DNA of 64,000 bases, taken from Firmicutes bacterium UBA7510 (GTDB lineage Bacteria > Bacillota > Clostridia > Tissierellales > Sedimentibacteraceae). Positions 61,067 through 64,000 of this stretch are shown here, in pieces. The stretch covers positions 1-64,000 of the forward strand of contig DLNM01000020.1 of the NCBI GenBank assembly GCA_002479485.1, in the 5' to 3' direction. Numbering within the stretch: the stretch's first letter is position 1; the number at the start of each line of letters is the position of its first letter. The position numbers and the translations under genes are program-made. Below the pieces are notes generated by a model. It saw only the letters and a list, made by a program, of their open reading frames with translations, was not told the origin of the DNA and did not search any database.

Positions 61067-61849
61067 CTAATCCGCTGTATATTCAATGTGAAAAGCGTTA
61101 TATGTTCCTGTACTACTATAAACAGCAACTACACCAGTAGAACGTATATATCCGTTCCCATTCTCACACTTTATAGGTACATCTATTTTAGGTCTATATC
61201 CTACTGGTAATGTAGCTAATTCAATTGTTGTTGGTAAAGCAGTACCACCTGTGTTTTTAAACATAACATTTATTTCTACTTTGTTTAAGCTGTCTTTTTT
61301 TAAATAAGACGAACCTATGGAATAGTCTACATAACCACTGTTATATGGAAATGAAATATCTATTTTATCTTGAGTAGGATTTAATTTCCAAGCACTCCAG
61401 CTTGCACCTTCTTTCGAACGTTCAAAAGTCTTTCCACCATTGGCATAAGTTTTAAGTTGTTGAATTTCATAACCATTTAAAAATTTATATCCGTTCATCT
61501 CTAATCTACCACCACCCAATATAGCATGAGAAAAAGCTACATTAAGAGTGAAATGATATTCTGTGTCATTTGCAAAATTTGATGCAAAACTATCAATTAA
61601 AGCATCTAATTCAGTTTGATTATTTACAGTATAAATTTTTAATGTACGTTTGTCCGTAATTCGTTCCAATTGCTGACTAACTTCATCAATCAATCCGTTG
61701 TGTTTATTTTTAACTAATTGACCGTGTGAATCCATGAATGTCTGTACTTCTTGATAGGTGTTGAATACATCTGCTAGTTCTCGAGGCATTCCTGTATATA
61801 ATTTACCTTGTTCATCTGTTGATGTTATTTTATAGTCATTTAAAGCCAA
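61067..61849 (-). CDS. Phage tail fibre / receptor-binding protein with pyocin-knob-like motif
   Basis: 260 residues. TTG start at 61849 with AGGTGAT upstream. After an N-terminal helical part, YANGGKTFERSKEGASWSAWK is of the pyocin-knob type, then a beta-rich C-terminus (NTGGTALPTTIELATLPVGYRP), as in tail fibre tips. Likely involved in binding the host surface. Confidence 0.65.
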   Translation of the reverse strand: MALNDYKITSTDEQGKLYTGMPRELADVFNTYQEVQTFMDSHGQLVKNKHNGLIDEVSQQLERITDKRTLKIYTVNNQTELDALIDSFASNFANDTEYHFTLNVAFSHAILGGGRLEMNGYKFLNGYEIQQLKTYANGGKTFERSKEGASWSAWKLNPTQDKIDISFPYNSGYVDYSIGSSYLKKDSLNKVEINVMFKNTGGTALPTTIELATLPVGYRPKIDVPIKCENGNGYIRSTGVVAVYSSTGTYNAFHIEYTAD

Positions 61850-61853
61850 TATA

Positions 61854-63722
61854 TCACCTACTTTCTGTATATATAGCCATTACCTCGTAAGGTCTAAATG
61901 GCTCATTTAAATTACTGTTTTCTAGTATAAATTGCACTTTATCCACTTTATTTATCTTGATTTTATCCTCTGCAACTTGCGGAGTTTTATCGACATTAAA
62001 TGTAAATGCTCCAAAGTCTATATTGGAGAAATCAAAATATTTTAATATGTCTGCATAATCTAATATCAATTCTCTTTGATTATCGTATATCGCCCATATT
62101 TTACATGATGATTTTACACTTGGACCTAATAAAATAGAAAAATAACTAAAGTTTTTATTATATGAAAACTCATTGCCATAAAATGTTGGTGTAGACCATA
62201 TAGCTGATATTGCAACTCCGTTATCGTTATAACTTGCAAGACTCCCTATATCTGTATAGAATGAGAATATTTTGCCATCGGTAGTCCCAAAACATAATGT
62301 ATCGTCTAATAACCACATGCACCTTACAGGTACATTAGTCCAATAATAACCGTCGTATTGCCTATGTGTGTACGATGATTCACTCATAAAATGTTGACTA
62401 TCAAGAATATACATTTCCCCATTAATTGCCAACATATAATAATCTCTAAAGGTTAAAGCTATAGCATTTTCAAGGTTGAGTTCCTCTAGTAGTCCTCCGT
62501 TAAGATTTTTACTTCTTAGTGCTGTTATTTTATTACCTACTGTGTCGTTACTAGATACCGCATAAATACCCTCTTTTGTTAGGAATACAGGCTCGTTTCC
62601 TATATAAGAATGTGCGTGTTTGGATATACTTCCTAGTCCTTGATAGTTCATCTTAACAGGGAATGTTGGTTCGCCTTTGCTGTTTAGTTCTCCACTTCTC
62701 AGGAATATATTTGCGTTATTTTCTTCGTTGTTCTTGTGTGTTGCTAAATAGTTATCAACTATTGAATAGCCAACTATTTTAGCACTATCTTGACCTAAAA
62801 CAGAGTACCAAATATCTCCCCAATAAGTAGGATTGTTAAGTTCACAATAAAAGTCATAATGAGGTAGTGTTGGATTGCCGCTAGCGAATATTCTGTCGTA
62901 TGCTCCGTTAACTCCGTACAAAGTGCAAATATCGCATTTATTTATTCTATCCTTATACACTTGATTAGTTTTAGAAGATAGAATTTTAATATTAGGCTCT
63001 GGCTTTGCTGGACTTTCTCCTGGCGCTGTCACAAAAGTAACTTGACCTAATACCAGATTAACAGAGTAATGTGTACCTACTGTTAATTTTTCAAATACAC
63101 CACTTGAATTCATTTTCCAAACTTCGTCTACGCTATCAAGACTAGCGCTTGCTAGTTGATACACAGTGGCTGTAGTTGTTCCGCTAAATGTTTCCCACCT
63201 TTTAGGTTGCAATAAATTAATAGGCTCGTATGCTGCTCCGCCACCTGTAGGAGTTTTAGCAATTAAAACAGTTGGAATGTATGCAACACTTTCAACTGTA
63301 ACTATATTTGTTCCGTCGTATTGAAGAAGCTTTAATCCGTCAAATATATACAATTTCCCGCTTATCTGTATTGACTTTGATAGTTTGTCGTTGGCTGCTG
63401 CATAAAGTGATGTACCGACTTTTTTAGTAGCATTATTCCAACTATAGATTGATGTACCTATATGAATTATGTATTTGTTTTCCGTTGCTGTAACTAGAGT
63501 GTGAAATCCGTTTACATTGCCTGTTTTAGTGTCTAACAAGTGATACCCCATTCTTTTGCGTGGTTTACCTAGTGTATCTCTTATCATATTTACACAATTA
63601 GGTGAATAGTTTGGGTGGACATTTGAATCATCATTTGTCATATCGCAACCGTAAAAGTTATCCAGTTTAAATTTATATTGTGTTGGCGCTGCGCTTCTTC
63701 GTCTTGGTGTTGATTTATACAT
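61854..63722 (-). CDS. Phage tail or connector protein, beta-rich
   Basis: 622 residues. The N-terminus (FKLDNFYGCDMTNDDSNVH, then MIRDTLGKPRKRMGYHLLD) and a series of beta-strand repeats (IYSWNN, YIFDGLKLLQYDGTN, YAVSSNDTVGNK) suggest a beta-propeller protein, as in large tail proteins of podophage-like Clostridial elements. Function by resemblance only. ATG at 63722, five bases before the tail fibre TTG. Confidence 0.6.
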   Translation of the reverse strand: MYKSTPRRRSAAPTQYKFKLDNFYGCDMTNDDSNVHPNYSPNCVNMIRDTLGKPRKRMGYHLLDTKTGNVNGFHTLVTATENKYIIHIGTSIYSWNNATKKVGTSLYAAANDKLSKSIQISGKLYIFDGLKLLQYDGTNIVTVESVAYIPTVLIAKTPTGGGAAYEPINLLQPKRWETFSGTTTATVYQLASASLDSVDEVWKMNSSGVFEKLTVGTHYSVNLVLGQVTFVTAPGESPAKPEPNIKILSSKTNQVYKDRINKCDICTLYGVNGAYDRIFASGNPTLPHYDFYCELNNPTYWGDIWYSVLGQDSAKIVGYSIVDNYLATHKNNEENNANIFLRSGELNSKGEPTFPVKMNYQGLGSISKHAHSYIGNEPVFLTKEGIYAVSSNDTVGNKITALRSKNLNGGLLEELNLENAIALTFRDYYMLAINGEMYILDSQHFMSESSYTHRQYDGYYWTNVPVRCMWLLDDTLCFGTTDGKIFSFYTDIGSLASYNDNGVAISAIWSTPTFYGNEFSYNKNFSYFSILLGPSVKSSCKIWAIYDNQRELILDYADILKYFDFSNIDFGAFTFNVDKTPQVAEDKIKINKVDKVQFILENSNLNEPFRPYEVMAIYTESR

Positions 63723-63732
63723 AATTCACCCC

Positions 63733-64000
63733 CTAGAATAATCTAACCCCTGTTACAATTCTTACAATAGGTCCATTATCGGTATTAATGTTAGACATAA
63801 TGGAATCAAACTCACTCATGTATTTGTCGTAAGGTCTTTGGTCGTCCTCTTTTATTACCATTTGTGCAACTATATAATATGGCACTGCTTGGCACGCATC
63901 CTCGTCTAATTCTAAATTAGTCAAATTCTTATCATCAGAGGATAATATTGTTACTGGATATGCCTTATATTCAAGAGTATAATTCCCCTCTAAATTGCCG
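63733..64000 (-). CDS. Phage protein, truncated at the window edge
   Basis: The frame runs without a stop to base 64000, so the true start lies outside the window. The visible 88 residues include YTLEYKAYPVTILSSDDKN and LDEDACQAVPYYIVAQMVIK and are typical of small phage structural proteins near the head-tail region. The TTG at 63924 could give a 63-residue version, but the open frame continues beyond it. Confidence 0.55.
   Translation of the reverse strand, partial: GNLEGNYTLEYKAYPVTILSSDDKNLTNLELDEDACQAVPYYIVAQMVIKEDDQRPYDKYMSEFDSIMSNINTDNGPIVRIVTGVRLF

Overview
The window is AT-rich, its genes lie almost entirely on the minus strand, and they carry strong GGAGG ribosome binding sites. The core gene order (pnp, rpsO, ribF, truB, nrnA, rbfA, infB, ylxQ, ylxR, nusA, rimP, polC, ispG, rseP, cdsA, uppS, frr, pyrH, tsf, rpsB, topA, dprA, comM, yraN, rnhB, ylqF, rplS, trmD, rimM) together with a Gram-positive PolC points to a low-GC Firmicute, most likely a member of the Clostridia. 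I cannot name the species from sequence alone.

Layout in window coordinates. 1-3100: a GNAT acetyltransferase, a small membrane protein, dUTPase and an M16 peptidase. 3445-13737: RNA decay, translation and transcription block (pnp to rimP). 13738-19726: accessory island with hypothetical genes, gene remnants, GNAT, DUF6054-like, PEBP-like, a membrane MutS-like ATPase and an SRPBCC protein. 19761-31557: polC, isoprenoid and phospholipid genes, frr, pyrH, tsf and rpsB. 31734-38747: topA, dprA, comM, yraN, rnhB, ylqF. 39015-41288: a serine hydrolase and rplS. 41477-49399: a second accessory island (VanZ-like, HxlR regulator, PNPOx-like, flavodoxin, two gene remnants, Nudix, methyltransferase, MFS transporter with a candidate leader-peptide attenuator, GNAT-like, a second MutS-like ATPase). 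49425-50744: trmD and rimM. 51177-64000: part of a prophage read right to left, with tail proteins, XkdX, two small holin candidates, amidase, two large virion-associated proteins, an antirepressor and an XRE regulator. The prophage runs off the right edge and no integrase is visible.

The most unusual content is non-coding. Family A is a two-stem element in front of or at the start of ribF, rbfA and topA, with compensatory base changes between copies; in rbfA the stem covers part of the ribosome binding site. Family B is a three-hairpin repeat placed before dprA, comM and trmD. The MFS gene is preceded by an eight-residue open reading frame ending Arg-Pro-Pro-Cys and by a segment complementary to its ribosome binding site. 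Inside the prophage a plus-strand mini-cassette has its own promoter, a LexA-type box and terminators, which fits an SOS-controlled moron gene.

Genes that usual synteny would place here but that are absent are dxr (between cdsA and rseP), codY (between topA and rpsB) and rpsP/ylqC/ffh (upstream of rimM, where the prophage lies). No rRNA, tRNA, CRISPR array or transposase was seen. All promoters, terminators and RNA structures are read by eye.
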